This document shows, in pieces, positions 8,793-18,800 of a stretch of DNA of 64,000 nucleotides. A program made the position numbers and the translations under genes. Within the stretch, counting starts at the first letter, position 1. Each line of letters starts with the position of its first letter. The notes beneath the pieces were generated by a model. That model worked only from the letters and a program-made list of their open reading frames with translations, was not told the origin of the DNA and ran no database searches. This DNA comes from Amycolatopsis coloradensis (GTDB lineage: Bacteria > Actinomycetota > Actinomycetes > Mycobacteriales > Pseudonocardiaceae), in contig NZ_MQUQ01000014.1 in NCBI RefSeq assembly GCF_001953865.1, positions 118,849 to 182,848 of the forward strand. The letters are read 5' to 3'.

Positions 8793-8826
8793 CCACCGTC
8801 GGCGATCAGAAGATCGCCGACGGTGG
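8793..8826 (-). terminator. Rho-independent terminator of fadAB
   Basis: Perfect 15-bp stem (8793-8807 with 8812-8826, arms CCACCGTCGGCGATC and its complement) and a 4-nt loop. On the minus strand it is followed by TTTTTTGCGTTTTT, a classic intrinsic terminator 14 bp after the fadB stop. It can also stop transcription arriving from the convergent gene at 8130. Confidence 0.9.
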
Positions 8827-8840
8827 CCTTTGAGCAGAGA

Positions 8841-10952
8841 TCAGGAGAGCGGAACGCTCGCCACACCCGGCGCCAGGAACGGCTTGCCGTTGACCTTCTC
8901 GGACACCCCGGCCCGGTCCAGGTACGGCGTGATGCCGCCCAGCCAGAACGGCCAGCCCGCCCCGAGGATCAGGCACAGGTCGATGTCCTGCGCCTCGGCG
9001 ACCACGCCCTCGTCGAGCATGATCCGGACCTCCTCGGCGATCGCGGCCAGCGCGCGGTCACGCACCTGCTCGGACGTCGACGGGGAGTCGCCGCGCTGCC
9101 AGAGCGCGTCCACCTCGGGGTCGACGGTGGCGTTGCCGTGAGCGTCCCACTGCCAGACGCCCTTCTTGCCCGCCTTGACGAAGCGGTCGAGGTTCTCGCT
9201 GACGGTGAACCGGTCCGGGAACGCCTCGTGCAGGGTTTCCCCGACATGCAAGGCGATCGCCGGGCCGACCAGTTGCATCAGCGTCAGCGGGGTCATCGGC
9301 AGGCCGAGCGGTTCCAGCGCCTTGTCGGCGACCTCGAACGGCGTTCCCTCGTCGACGGTCACCAGCACCTCGCCGAGGAACCGCAGCAGCAACCGGTTGA
9401 CCACGAACGCGGACGCGTCCTTGACCAGCACGCTCGACTTCTTGAGCTGCTTGCCGAGCGCGAACGCGGTGGCGAGGGCGGCGTCGTCGGTCTTCTCCGC
9501 GCGGACGATCTCCAGCAGCGGCATCACCGCGACCGGGTTGAAGAAGTGGAACCCGACCACGCGCTCCGGATGCTTGAGCCGCGACGCCATCGCGGTGATC
9601 GACAGCGACGAGGTGTTCGTCGCCAAGATCGCCTCGGGAGAGACGTACTGCTCCAGATCGGCGAAGACCTGCTGCTTGACTCCCAGTTCCTCGAACACCG
9701 CCTCGATCACGAAGTCGGCGTCGGCGAAGGCGGACTTGTCGAGCGAGCCGGAGACGAGCGCCTTCAGCCGGTTCGCACCGTCCGGCGAAACCCGCTTCTT
9801 GGCCAGCAGCTTGTCGATCTCACCGTGCACATAGGACACCCCCTTGTCGACCCGTTCCTGGTCGACGTCGGTGAGCACCACCGGCACCTTGAGACGGCGC
9901 ACGAACAGCAGCGCCATCTGGCTGGCCATCAGGCCCGCGCCGACGATGCCGACCTTGTTCACCTTGCGCGCCAACGACTTGTCCGGTGCGCCGGCCGGCC
10001 GCTTCGCGCGCTTGTTGACCAGGTTGAACGAGTACAGCCCGGCACGCAGCGTGTCGTCCATGAGCAGTTCGGCGAGGCCGTCGGTCTCGGCGGCGTAACC
10101 GCGGTCGAGGTCGCTCTCCCGGGCCAGCTCCAGCAGCTCGACAGCCTTGGTCGCGCCAGGGGAGGCGCCCTTGGTGCGTCCGTCCACGATGGCCTTGGCG
10201 CGGCCGATCGCGGCGTCCCATCCGGCACCGCGGTCGATCTCGCGGCGCGCCGGGGTGATCTCGCCGTTGACGACCTTCGCCAGCCACAGCAGCGACTGCT
10301 CCAGGTAGTCGGCCGAGCCGAAGACCTCGTCGACGATGCCGAGTTCCGCCGCTTGCGCGACCTTCAGCATCTTGTTCTGCGCCAAGGCGTTCTCGATGAT
10401 CACGGTGACCGCGGCGTCCGGCCCGATCAAGTTCGGCAGCAGCTGCGTGCCGCCCCAGCCCGGGAACAGGCCGAGGAAGACCTCGGGGAACGCGATCGCG
10501 GCGGTGTTCTCCGACAGCGTGCGGTAGTGGCAGGAGAGCGCGAGTTCGAGCCCGCCGCCCATCACCGCGCCGTTGACGAAGCCGAAGGTCGGGACCTCGG
10601 TCTCGGTGAGGCGCCGGAACACGTCGTGCCCGGTCTGCGCGATTTCCCGTGCCAGCGCCGGATCCGCGACCGCTTCGACGCCGGAAAGGTCGGCGCCGAC
10701 GGCGAAGATGAACGGCTTGCCGGTGACCGCGATCGCGGCGGGCTCGGCCGCGAAGGCGGTGTCGATCGCGGCGTTGAGGCTCACCAGGCCCTGTGGGCCG
10801 AAGGTGTTCGGCCGGGTGTGGTCGTGGCCGTTGTCCAAGGTGATCAGCGCGACCGGCTTGTCGAGGCCGGGCACCTTCACCAGACGCGTGACCGCGTTCG
10901 TGACGACCTCGTCGGGGAAGGCGGCTTTCGCCTGTTCAGCGGTGAAAGTCAT
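8841..10952 (-). CDS. fadB: Fatty-acid oxidation complex alpha subunit (enoyl-CoA hydratase / 3-hydroxyacyl-CoA dehydrogenase)
   Basis: Product of 703 residues, the length typical of this bifunctional enzyme. The N-terminal crotonase domain (about 15-270) contains the oxyanion-hole segment FAVGADLSG and the catalytic region GGGLELALSCHYR with WGGTQLLPNLIG. The central Rossmann domain starts KVGIVGAGLMASQMA (about residue 335) and holds the dehydrogenase signature HFFNPVAVMPLLEIV; two C-terminal 3HCDH domains follow (VNRLLLRFLGE). It hydrates trans-enoyl-CoA and oxidises 3-hydroxyacyl-CoA with NAD+. The ATG at 10952 shares one base with the fadA stop (TAATG), so the subunits are translationally coupled. 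Confidence 0.95.
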   Translation of the reverse strand: MTFTAEQAKAAFPDEVVTNAVTRLVKVPGLDKPVALITLDNGHDHTRPNTFGPQGLVSLNAAIDTAFAAEPAAIAVTGKPFIFAVGADLSGVEAVADPALAREIAQTGHDVFRRLTETEVPTFGFVNGAVMGGGLELALSCHYRTLSENTAAIAFPEVFLGLFPGWGGTQLLPNLIGPDAAVTVIIENALAQNKMLKVAQAAELGIVDEVFGSADYLEQSLLWLAKVVNGEITPARREIDRGAGWDAAIGRAKAIVDGRTKGASPGATKAVELLELARESDLDRGYAAETDGLAELLMDDTLRAGLYSFNLVNKRAKRPAGAPDKSLARKVNKVGIVGAGLMASQMALLFVRRLKVPVVLTDVDQERVDKGVSYVHGEIDKLLAKKRVSPDGANRLKALVSGSLDKSAFADADFVIEAVFEELGVKQQVFADLEQYVSPEAILATNTSSLSITAMASRLKHPERVVGFHFFNPVAVMPLLEIVRAEKTDDAALATAFALGKQLKKSSVLVKDASAFVVNRLLLRFLGEVLVTVDEGTPFEVADKALEPLGLPMTPLTLMQLVGPAIALHVGETLHEAFPDRFTVSENLDRFVKAGKKGVWQWDAHGNATVDPEVDALWQRGDSPSTSEQVRDRALAAIAEEVRIMLDEGVVAEAQDIDLCLILGAGWPFWLGGITPYLDRAGVSEKVNGKPFLAPGVASVPLS

Positions 10953-12193
10953 TACTTCGCCCCCTCAGAGCCGTTGTAGGCCGGGTTCTCCCAGATCACG
11001 GTGCCGCCCATGCCGATGCCGATGCACATGGTGGTCAGGCCGTAGCGCACGTCGGGGCGCTCGGCGAACTGACGCGAAAGCTGCGTCATCAGCCGGACAC
11101 CGGACGACGCGAGCGGGTGACCACAGGCGATCGCGCCGCCCCACTGGTTGACCCGCGGGTCGTCGTCGGCGATGCCGAAGTGGTCGAGGAACGCGAGCAC
11201 CTGGACGGCGAACGCCTCGTTGATCTCGAACAGGCCGATGTCGCCGATCGACAGGCCGGTGCGCTTGAACAGCTTCTCGGTGGCGGGCACCGGGCCGATG
11301 CCCATGACCTCCGGCTCGACACCGGCGAAGGAGTAGCCGACGAGCCGCATGCCGATCGGCAGGCCGAGTTCGCGGGCGGTGTCCTCGTCGGCGAGCAGTG
11401 CCGCGGTGGCGCCGTCGTTGAGACCGGCCGCGTTGCCCGCGGTGATCCGGCCGTGCGGGCGGAACGGCGTCTTCAGTCCGGCGAGCGTCTCGAGCGTGGT
11501 GCCCGGGCGCGGCGGCTCGTCCTCGGTCGCGAGACCCCACCCGAGTTCCTTCGAACGGGTGGCGACCGGGACCAGCTCGGGCCCGATCTTGCCGGTCTTG
11601 ACGGCCTCGGCGTACTTCTCCTGGCTGCGTGCGGCGAAGGCGTCGGTGCGCTGTTTGGTGATCGCCGGGAACCGGTCGTGCAGGTTCTCCGCGGTCTGGC
11701 CCATCACGAGCGCCGTCGGGTCGACGAGCTTGTCGGCGATGATGCGCGGGTTCGGGTCGACACCCTCGCCCATCGGGTGGCGGCCCATATGCTCGACGCC
11801 CCCGGCGATGGCGATGTCGTATGCGCCGAAGCCGATGCCGCTCGCGGTGGTGGTGACCGCGGTCATCGCGCCCGCGCACATGCGGTCCAGCGCGAAACCG
11901 GGCACGGACTTCGGCAGGCCCGCCAGCAGTGCGGCGGTGCGGCCGATGGTCAGGCCCTGGTCCCCGATCTGGGTGGTGGCGGCGATCGCCACCTCGTCGA
12001 CGCGCTCGGGCGGCAGTTCGGGATGCCGCCGCAGCAGTTCACGGATGGCGTTGACGACGAGGTCGTCGGCACGGGTGCCGGCGTACATGCCCTTCTCGCC
12101 TGCCTTGCCGAAGGGCGTTCGCACCCCTTCTACGAAGGCGACATTGCGTACCGACCGCGCGTTCGGCGCGAGCGGTGGTGCTCCTGCGGCCAC
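10952..12193 (-). CDS. fadA: Acetyl-CoA C-acyltransferase (thiolase), beta subunit of the fatty-acid oxidation pair
   Basis: Product of 413 residues. I place the start at GTG 12193, with AGGAG 7 nt upstream and the sequence AAGAPPLAPNARSVRNVAF following; longer readings upstream lack a ribosome site. Thiolase signatures are complete: nucleophile Cys in LDRMCAGAMTAV, NAAGLNDGATA, the GGAIACGHPLASSG His region and the second catalytic Cys in TTMCIGIGMGG. It cleaves 3-ketoacyl-CoA to acetyl-CoA and the shortened acyl-CoA. It is the first gene of the fadAB unit, preceded by a 22-bp palindrome (12237-12258). Confidence 0.95.
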   Translation of the reverse strand: MAAGAPPLAPNARSVRNVAFVEGVRTPFGKAGEKGMYAGTRADDLVVNAIRELLRRHPELPPERVDEVAIAATTQIGDQGLTIGRTAALLAGLPKSVPGFALDRMCAGAMTAVTTTASGIGFGAYDIAIAGGVEHMGRHPMGEGVDPNPRIIADKLVDPTALVMGQTAENLHDRFPAITKQRTDAFAARSQEKYAEAVKTGKIGPELVPVATRSKELGWGLATEDEPPRPGTTLETLAGLKTPFRPHGRITAGNAAGLNDGATAALLADEDTARELGLPIGMRLVGYSFAGVEPEVMGIGPVPATEKLFKRTGLSIGDIGLFEINEAFAVQVLAFLDHFGIADDDPRVNQWGGAIACGHPLASSGVRLMTQLSRQFAERPDVRYGLTTMCIGIGMGGTVIWENPAYNGSEGAK

Positions 12194-12236
12194 GAAATGC
12201 TCCTGAAGTAGAGGTAGTCCTGACCGAACCCTAGCC

Positions 12237-12258
12237 CTGGTTACCCATCGGTAACCAG
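12237..12258. promoter_or_regulatory. Candidate operator upstream of fadA
   Basis: Perfect inverted repeat CTGGTTACC-CATC-GGTAACCAG, 44-65 bp before the fadA start codon. Length and symmetry suit a TetR-type dimer, and TetR repressors released by acyl-CoA commonly control beta-oxidation genes in actinobacteria. No regulator gene lies next to it, so the cognate protein is elsewhere or this also serves the divergent beta-lactamase (start 12380). Confidence 0.55.
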
Positions 12259-12379
12259 GATGGTGGCCCGGTCGGGTGGGGGAAGGCACACTCCCGGGTG
12301 CGCCCGGGTCGGCCGCTTGGCCGATCCGGGGCCGGTGGGGAAGTTGCTATGTTCGAAGTGATCAGGGGGAGGGATCACG

Positions 12380-13297
12380 ATGAACTCGCCGGGGCAGGCC
12401 GTCACCCGCCGTGTGCTGCTGGGGATGGCTGTCCTCGTGCCGCTGGCGGCGTGCACCCGCGGAACGCCGCCCGCGCCGCCGCCGCCCCCTCCGCTGCCCC
12501 CGTCTCCTGCCACCCGGCAGTTCCACGACCGGCTGATGGAGCTGGAGAAGAAGTTCGACGCCAGGCTCGGCGTGTACGCGCTCGACACCGAGGGCGGCGG
12601 CACGGTCGAACACCGCGCGGACGAGCGCTTCGCGTTCTGCTCGACGTTCAAAGGTGTCGCGGCGGCCGCCGTCCTGCACCGCAATCCGTTGTCGCATCTG
12701 GAAACCCGGGTCCGGTATTCGCGGGACGAGCTGATGAAGCACGCCCCGATCACCGGGCAGCACGTGTCCACCGGGATGACGATCCGCCAGCTGTGCGACG
12801 CCGCCGTCCGGTTCAGCGACGGCACGGCGGGCAACCTGCTGCTGCGCGACCTCGGCGGCCCCGCGGAGCTGACGGCCTTCGCGCGCGGCCTCGGCGACAC
12901 CGTGACACAGATGGACCGGCTCGAACCGGCGATCACCGAGGCCACACCCGGCGATCCGCGTGACACCACGACACCGCGGGCGTTCGGCACCGACTACCGG
13001 AAGATCGTGCTGGGCGACGCGCTGCCGGACGACAAACGCGACTTCCTCCGCGACCTGCTCCAGCGCAACACCACCGGCGCCGAGCGGATCCGGGCGGGGC
13101 TGCCGTCCGGCTGGACCGTGGCCGACAAGACCGGCACCGGCGAGCACGGCACGCTGAACGACATCGCCGTCGTGTGGCCGCCGGACAAGGCGCCGATCGT
13201 CGTGGCGATCATGTCGAGCAAGGCCGCCAAGGACGCGCCGTACGACCAGGCGCTGCTCGCGGAGGCGGCGAAGTACGTAGTCGAAACACTCACGTGA
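12380..13297 (+). CDS. bla: Class A beta-lactamase, lipoprotein
   Basis: Product of 305 residues. The strong ribosome site GGGGGAGGG precedes the ATG at 12380. The N-terminus has RR followed by a hydrophobic stretch and the lipobox LAAC (Cys near residue 25), then a Pro-rich linker, indicating an outer-face membrane-anchored enzyme. Class A motifs: S70-x-x-K73 in CSTFKG, the SDG form of the SDN loop in RFSDGTAGN (common in actinomycetes), E166 in EPAITEA and KTG in DKTGTGEHG. The omega-loop position usually Asn170 is Thr (EPAITEA against the usual EPELNEA), which could slow deacylation. It hydrolyses penicillins and cephalosporins. It is convergent with the M15 peptidase at 13373. Confidence 0.93.
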   Translation: MNSPGQAVTRRVLLGMAVLVPLAACTRGTPPAPPPPPPLPPSPATRQFHDRLMELEKKFDARLGVYALDTEGGGTVEHRADERFAFCSTFKGVAAAAVLHRNPLSHLETRVRYSRDELMKHAPITGQHVSTGMTIRQLCDAAVRFSDGTAGNLLLRDLGGPAELTAFARGLGDTVTQMDRLEPAITEATPGDPRDTTTPRAFGTDYRKIVLGDALPDDKRDFLRDLLQRNTTGAERIRAGLPSGWTVADKTGTGEHGTLNDIAVVWPPDKAPIVVAIMSSKAAKDAPYDQALLAEAAKYVVETLT

Positions 13298-13302
13298 TCG
13301 GG

Positions 13303-13365
13303 TGAGTTCCGCCTTCAAGCACGCGAGATCGCCGTCCCAGCACGGAAGTTCGGCGTTCGAGCACG
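13303..13365. repeat. Three tandem 21-nt units between convergent genes
   Basis: Units 13303-13323, 13324-13344 and 13345-13365 follow each other without spacers. On the minus strand each begins CGTGCT and contains GGAACTC-like or GAACTTC-like ends (for example CGTGCTTGAAGGCGGAACTC). They fill almost the whole 75-bp gap between the beta-lactamase and VanY-like genes. The same unit forms the array at 55053-55177. Confidence 0.75.
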
Positions 13366-13372
13366 ACTAGGA

Positions 13373-13957
13373 CTAGTTGCCGGTGGCGCTGGGAAGCAGG
13401 GCGGGGCAACCGCCGGTGATGTACGCCGGGTCGTACTCGAAGTGCCACTTCTCGTTGTCGTAGCGGCGGCACCAGCCCAGCGCACCGCCGTTCTTGTCCA
13501 CCCACGACGCCGAATTCAGCGGCTGGATGTCGACGGCGATTCCCTTGACGTGCATGGACGTCTCCGGCTGCAGTGCCCACTTCTTGGCCTGCTCCACCGA
13601 GCCGAACCGCTCGACGGCCTTGTCGAACTCGCGTTGCTGCTGGCTCCGGCTGCGCTTGCCGTCGTTCACGCACAACTCGACGTTCTGTGCCTTGGCCTTG
13701 GCGCGCAGGGCATTCCACGCCTCGATCACGTCCGGGCGCATCCCGGTGGTCGCTTCGTCGACATACCGTTTGTCGACGGCGCACGTCGGGCCGTCATCGG
13801 GCCCAGGGACCTCTTCGAGGATCGCGAGCGCCTGCCCGTTCACCTGCTTGACGGCCACGCCGGTGGCGCCCAGCGTCACCATCGCGATCCCGGCGAGCCC
13901 GAGCGCCACGAGGACGCTGATCACGGTCCTGCGGCTGGAGGTCACTGTGGTGGGCAC
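13373..13957 (-). CDS. M15 family (VanY-like) D-Ala-D-Ala carboxypeptidase, membrane-anchored
   Basis: Product of 194 residues from the GTG at 13957 (GGAG 4 nt upstream). One N-terminal membrane helix (about 9-34) anchors a periplasm-side catalytic domain. Zinc-site motifs of the VanY family are visible: SMHVKGIAVDIQ supplies His and Asp, and EKWHFEYDP supplies the catalytic Glu/His set; a CVNDGKRSRSQQQ segment matches the family's substrate-recognition region. Such enzymes trim the terminal D-Ala from peptidoglycan stem peptides. In glycopeptide-producing actinomycetes VanY-type enzymes contribute to self-protection, but no vanHAX genes are present here, so a general wall-trimming role is as likely. 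Confidence 0.88.
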   Translation of the reverse strand: MPTTVTSSRRTVISVLVALGLAGIAMVTLGATGVAVKQVNGQALAILEEVPGPDDGPTCAVDKRYVDEATTGMRPDVIEAWNALRAKAKAQNVELCVNDGKRSRSQQQREFDKAVERFGSVEQAKKWALQPETSMHVKGIAVDIQPLNSASWVDKNGGALGWCRRYDNEKWHFEYDPAYITGGCPALLPSATGN

Positions 13958-14194
13958 CACTCCGAAGTTACCTCTCGGCCGGTGGGCCGCCAGGGTTTGT
14001 GACCTTCTTCCCAGAATGCCGTCGGAAGCCAACCAAACCGGAAAAGCGCTGATGAGCAGGGGTTCGTGCAGGCCATGGGCAAGTACGCGATCCAGGTCCG
14101 CCCTAACGCGACTTACCACTCACGTCACCTGGACCGAACAGGCAGTTTCGCGTGTCGTCCATCCCGTCACGTGAAACCGCTCACGACGCGCTCC

Positions 14195-15811
14195 TCATCG
14201 GCCCAGATAGCCCACCCACCCGCCGTATCCCGTGATGTCCTCGGCGCCTTCGACCGCCATGGGTTCGCAGACGAACCCGGACACCTCGCTTCCGTCGGCC
14301 AGCCGCACCTTCCCGATCGCCAGCGGTGCGGGGACGCCCGCCACGAACTCGCCGAAGCCGGCGAGCGGCAGGTCCCACACCTCGGCCTCGATCGGTTCGC
14401 CGCCCGACGCGGCCCGGACGAGGCCGGGTTTGGGCGGCACGGTGTCCAGCGCGTAGAGCCGGTACTCGGCCGCCGTCGGCCCCGCCGAGACGAACCGGCC
14501 TCCGCGCGAGGTCAGTTCGTGGTTCAGCGGCTGCCCGCGCAGATGGGCGCCGACGACGGCGATCCGGGTCCGCCGCGGGACCAGGCGGGCGACGTCGGCG
14601 AGGATCCGGTCGGCGTAGGCGGCCCCGACCAGCATCACCCCGAACGGCAGCCCGCCGACGGTTCCGGCGGGCACGGCCAGTGACGACAGGCCCAGCAGGT
14701 TGGTCGAGTTCGTGAACCGGCCCAGCCGGGCGTTCACGCCCAGTGGGTCGGCCTCGACTTCGGCGATCGTCGGATGCTCCGTCGTCGTGGGCAGCAGGAC
14801 GCAGTCCACAGTGGACAGAATGGCCGAAGTCTGCCGTGAGAGACCGTCGAGTGTCGCGAGGTCGGTGAACAAGCGGTGCGCCGGGATGTCCTTGGCCGCA
14901 CCGATGATCCGCCGCACGGCCGGATCGACCACGTCCGGACGCGCGTCGACGAACTCGCCGACCGCCGAATACCGCTCGGCCACGAACGCGCCCTCGTACA
15001 GCAACCGGGCCGCGGCCAGGAACGCCGATATGTCGACAGGGACCAACTCGGCCCCGGCCTCGCGGAACGACTCGGCCGCCGCGGAGAACGCCTCGGCCCA
15101 GCCATCCTGCAAAGGGCCGCCCAGCGAGGCGGGCACACCGATCCGGAAAGGACGGTGGACCACCGGAAGATCCCGTGGCTCACTGAGACACGCGAACGCC
15201 GTCGAGGCCTCGTCGACCGTCCGCGCGAACACGGTCACGCAGTCGATGCTCGCGCAGGCGGGTACGACACCGGTCGTCGGCAACAAGCCTCGGGTCGGCT
15301 TCAGCCCGACGATGCCGTTGAACGCCGCCGGAACCCGGCCGGATCCGGCGGTGTCGGTGCCCAGCGCGAGATCCGCGATCCCGAGCGCCACCGCGACCGC
15401 CGAACCCGAACTCGACCCGCCCGACACGTACGCCGGGTCGATCGCGTTCCGCACCGCGCCGTACGGGCTGCGCGTGCCGACGAGTCCGGTCGCGAACTGG
15501 TCCAGATTGGTCGTGCCCAGGATCAGCGCGCCGGCCGCGCGCAGCCGCGCCACCACCGGCGCGTCCTCGTCCGGCAGGTAGGCGTACTCGGGACAGGCCG
15601 CCGTAGTCGGCAGCCCGGCGACGTCGATGTTGCCCTTGATCGCGGCGAGTTTTCCGTACAGCGGCAAGAGCTCACCCGCCGCACGGCGGGCGTCCAGTTT
15701 CTCCGCGTCGGCGAGCACCTCGTCCTCGGGCCGCAGGTCGATCCAGATCTCTGGCCGGTCGACCCGCGCGATCCGGTGGTACGCGGCGCGCACCCGCTCC
15801 AGCACACTCAT
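14195..15811 (-). CDS. atzF: Allophanate hydrolase
   Basis: Product of 538 residues. The N-terminal amidase-signature domain (about 1-420) has the catalytic Lys in AAIKGNIDVAG and the Ser-cisSer-Lys triad region SGGSSSGSAVAVA, plus TDTAGSGRVPAAFNG. The C-terminal domain (about 425-538) is the allophanate-hydrolase-specific module (GAHLRGQPLNHEL...YGGWVGYL). It splits allophanate into two ammonia and two CO2 and is last in the operon; its start overlaps the carboxylase stop by 4 nt, fixing the ATG at 15811. It completes ATP-dependent breakdown of urea or, as argued in the findings, of guanidine. Confidence 0.93.
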   Translation of the reverse strand: MSVLERVRAAYHRIARVDRPEIWIDLRPEDEVLADAEKLDARRAAGELLPLYGKLAAIKGNIDVAGLPTTAACPEYAYLPDEDAPVVARLRAAGALILGTTNLDQFATGLVGTRSPYGAVRNAIDPAYVSGGSSSGSAVAVALGIADLALGTDTAGSGRVPAAFNGIVGLKPTRGLLPTTGVVPACASIDCVTVFARTVDEASTAFACLSEPRDLPVVHRPFRIGVPASLGGPLQDGWAEAFSAAAESFREAGAELVPVDISAFLAAARLLYEGAFVAERYSAVGEFVDARPDVVDPAVRRIIGAAKDIPAHRLFTDLATLDGLSRQTSAILSTVDCVLLPTTTEHPTIAEVEADPLGVNARLGRFTNSTNLLGLSSLAVPAGTVGGLPFGVMLVGAAYADRILADVARLVPRRTRIAVVGAHLRGQPLNHELTSRGGRFVSAGPTAAEYRLYALDTVPPKPGLVRAASGGEPIEAEVWDLPLAGFGEFVAGVPAPLAIGKVRLADGSEVSGFVCEPMAVEGAEDITGYGGWVGYLGR

Positions 15812-18800
15812 CCCGCGCTCCTTCCCAGAACCACCAGCGGGGTGCCGGGGGCGACCTGGTCACCGGGGGAGACGAGCACTTCGACGACCTCCCCGGCGGA
15901 CGGCGCGGGGATCCGCGCCTCGGTCTTCATCGCTTCGAGGATCACCAGTGTCTCCGCCGAGTCGACCTCCTTGCCTGCCTCGACGTCCACCCGCCACACG
16001 GTCGCGGCGAACGGCGCTTCGACGACGTGACCGCCGGGCGGAGCCTCGATTTTCGTGGTCGGGACCTTCGCTCCGGCAGGCTCGGGACGAGGGTCGAATT
16101 CGCCCGCCGCCGCCCAGGCCCGCCGCTCGGTCTCGAACGCCGAACTCTGCTTCGCGCGGAACGAGGCGATGTCAGCGGCGTTGTCGGCCAGGAACCGCTC
16201 GTGGTCGGCCAGCGCGAACTCGCCGTCGGTGATGTCGAGTTCCAGTTCCCCCGCCGAACTCCGCGCCCGCAGGTCCAGCAACTCCTCCGCGGACACGGGA
16301 TACCACGAGATCCGGTCGAAGAACCGCAGCAGCCACGGCGAACCGGGCTCGAACGAGCCACGCTGCCGCCAGCCGCTCCACACCTGCACGGTCCGTCCGA
16401 CGAACTGATACCCGCCGGGGCCTTCCATCCCGTAGATGCACAGGTACGAGCCGCCGATGCCGACGGAGTTCTCCGCGGTCCACGTCCGCGCCGGGTTGTA
16501 CTTCGTGGTGACCAGCCGGTGCCGCGGATCCAGGGGAGTGGCCACCGGCGCGCCGAGATAGACGTCGCCGAGTCCCAGCACCAGGTACTCCGCGTCGAAC
16601 ACCGTCCGGTAGACGTCGTCCACACTGGACAGACCGTTGACCCGCCGGATGAACTCGATGTTCCACGGGCACCACGGCGCGTCGTCGCGCACGCCCGCCA
16701 TGTACCGCTCGATCGCCTCACGCGTCGCCGGGTCGTCCCAGGACAGCGGCAGCCGCACGGTCCGGCTCGGCACGACCAGATCGGCGGTCCGCGGCAGATC
16801 GTGCTCCACCTCCTGGACGAGCCCGAGCAGTTTCGGGACCGGCAGCGCGTCCGGGTCGACATGCACCTGGAGCGACCGGATGCCCGGCGTCAGGTCGATC
16901 ACGCCGTCCAGGCCTTCCGTCGCCAGCCTGTCGGCCAGTGCGTGGACCCGCATCCGCAAGGCCAGGTCGAGTTTCATCGGCCCGTACTCGATCAGCAGGT
17001 TGTCGTCGCCACTGCGCCGGTAGGTGACCTCGGGGTTCTCGTCCGATGTGGACAGACGACCGAGGATGCCGCCGTCGTCGATCGGCTTCCGGCTCGCCTC
17101 GACCGCCTTGCCGGGTGCCTCGCGCAGCGAAACCGCGTGCCCGGTGGTGATCGGCACGAACCGGACGGTGTCACCCGGCCGCAGCTGGCCGAGCTTCCAG
17201 CGCTGCCCGGTCACCACGGTGGCGGGGCAGACGAAACCGCCGAGGCTCGGCCCGTCCGGGCCCAGCAGGATCGGCAGGTCGCCGGTGTAGTCGACGGCAC
17301 CGATCGCGTACGGCGTGTCGTGGATGTTCGACGGGTGCAATCCCGCCTCACCGCCGTCTTCCCGCGCCCACCGTGGCCGGGGCCCGACGAGCCGGACGCC
17401 GGTCCGCGCGGAGTTGAAGTGCACTTCCCAGTCGGTGGCGTAAAACGTCTCGACGTCTTCCGGAGTGAAGAACTCCGGCGCCGCGTGTGGTCCTTCGGAC
17501 GCGCCGATCTCCCAGTGCGTCCCGAAAACCGGTCGTTCGGACTCGAAAACCGGCCCGAGGACGTCGTTCTCCGGAAGCGGGCCGGGGGAGAGGGCATCGC
17601 CGGTCGCCAGCGCGCGTCCGCCGTGCCCGCCGAAGCCGCCCAGCGTGAACGTCGCCGCGCTGCCCAGGAACTCCGGCACGTCGAAGCCTCCGCGAACGAG
17701 GACGTACGCGCGGAGCCCGGCCGTGCCGGTCCCGACGTCCAGCACCCCGCCCGCGGGCACCTCGACCGGTGTCCACTGAGGAACGGTCGCGCCATCGACG
17801 GTCACCTGCGACGGAGACCCCGTGACGCAAACGACGGCGTCGTCGGTGAACCGCAGCGAAACACCGTCCACAGTGCACTCAAGACCGGGTGTGCCTTCGG
17901 GATTGCCCAGCGCGCGGTTGCCCAGCCGCAGCGACAGATCGTCCATCGGCCCGCTCGGCGGGACACCCACGTGCCAGAACCCCAGCCGTCCAGGCCATTG
18001 CTGGACGGTGGTCATCGTGCCACCCCGCAGGACCTCGATCCGCGGTTCGGGATCGAGGATCGCGTCGAGGGTCGCGGTGTCGTGCGTGACGTCGTGCAGC
18101 CGCTGATCGGCGGCCACCGCGCGCAACTGCCCGAGGTTCGTGCGGACGCCGTCCACCCGGCTCTCCCCGAGCGCGGCGCCCAGCGCTGCCAGCGCCTCGG
18201 CTCGGTCCGCGCCGACGGTGATCACCTTGGCGAGCAACGGGTCGTAATGCGTCGTCACCGTCGTGCCAGCCTCGACCCAGGTGTCCACCCGGGCCTCGGC
18301 GGGGAAATCGGCGCGGGTCAGCAGGCCCGCGCTCGGCCGGTGCCCGGCGGCCGGATCCTCGGCGTAGACCCGTGCTTCGACCGCGTGCCCGCGTGGCTCC
18401 GGCGCGACGGCGAACATCCCGGTGTCGCCGTCGGCGAGCCGGAGCATCCACGCGACCAGGTCGATTCCGTACACCGCCTCGGTGACCGGATGCTCGACCT
18501 GGAGCCGGGTGTTGACTTCTAGGAACGCGGTCTCTTCGCGGTCCGGGTCGTAGATGAACTCGACCGTGCCCGCCGACCGGTAGCGCACCGACTTGCCGAG
18601 GTCGACCGCCGCCGAGACCAGGTTCTTCCGCACCGCTTCGGGCAGCCCCGGTGCGGGGCACTCTTCGAGCACCTTCTGGTTGCGCCGCTGGAGCGTGCAG
18701 TCCCGGGTGCCCAGCGCCAGCACCTCACCCGCGCCGTCGCCGAACACCTGGACCTCGACATGCCGGGCCCGCGTCACCAGGCGTTCCAGGAACACGCCCG

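Noticed and set aside
8823..10979. 718-codon plus-strand frame across fadB
   Set aside because: Mirror of the fadB coding strand, rich in Gln, Arg, Asp and His with no domain; fadB motifs are complete on the other strand.
13303..13365. CRISPR array
   Set aside because: Units abut with no unique spacers, vary in sequence and have no cas genes nearby; they are a tandem repeat.
13373..13957. Van-type glycopeptide resistance cluster
   Set aside because: Only a VanY-like carboxypeptidase is present; no vanH, vanA-type ligase or vanX nearby.
16027..18522. 831-codon plus-strand frame across the carboxylase
   Set aside because: Antisense shadow; composition dominated by Arg, His, Pro, Gln and no recognisable family.
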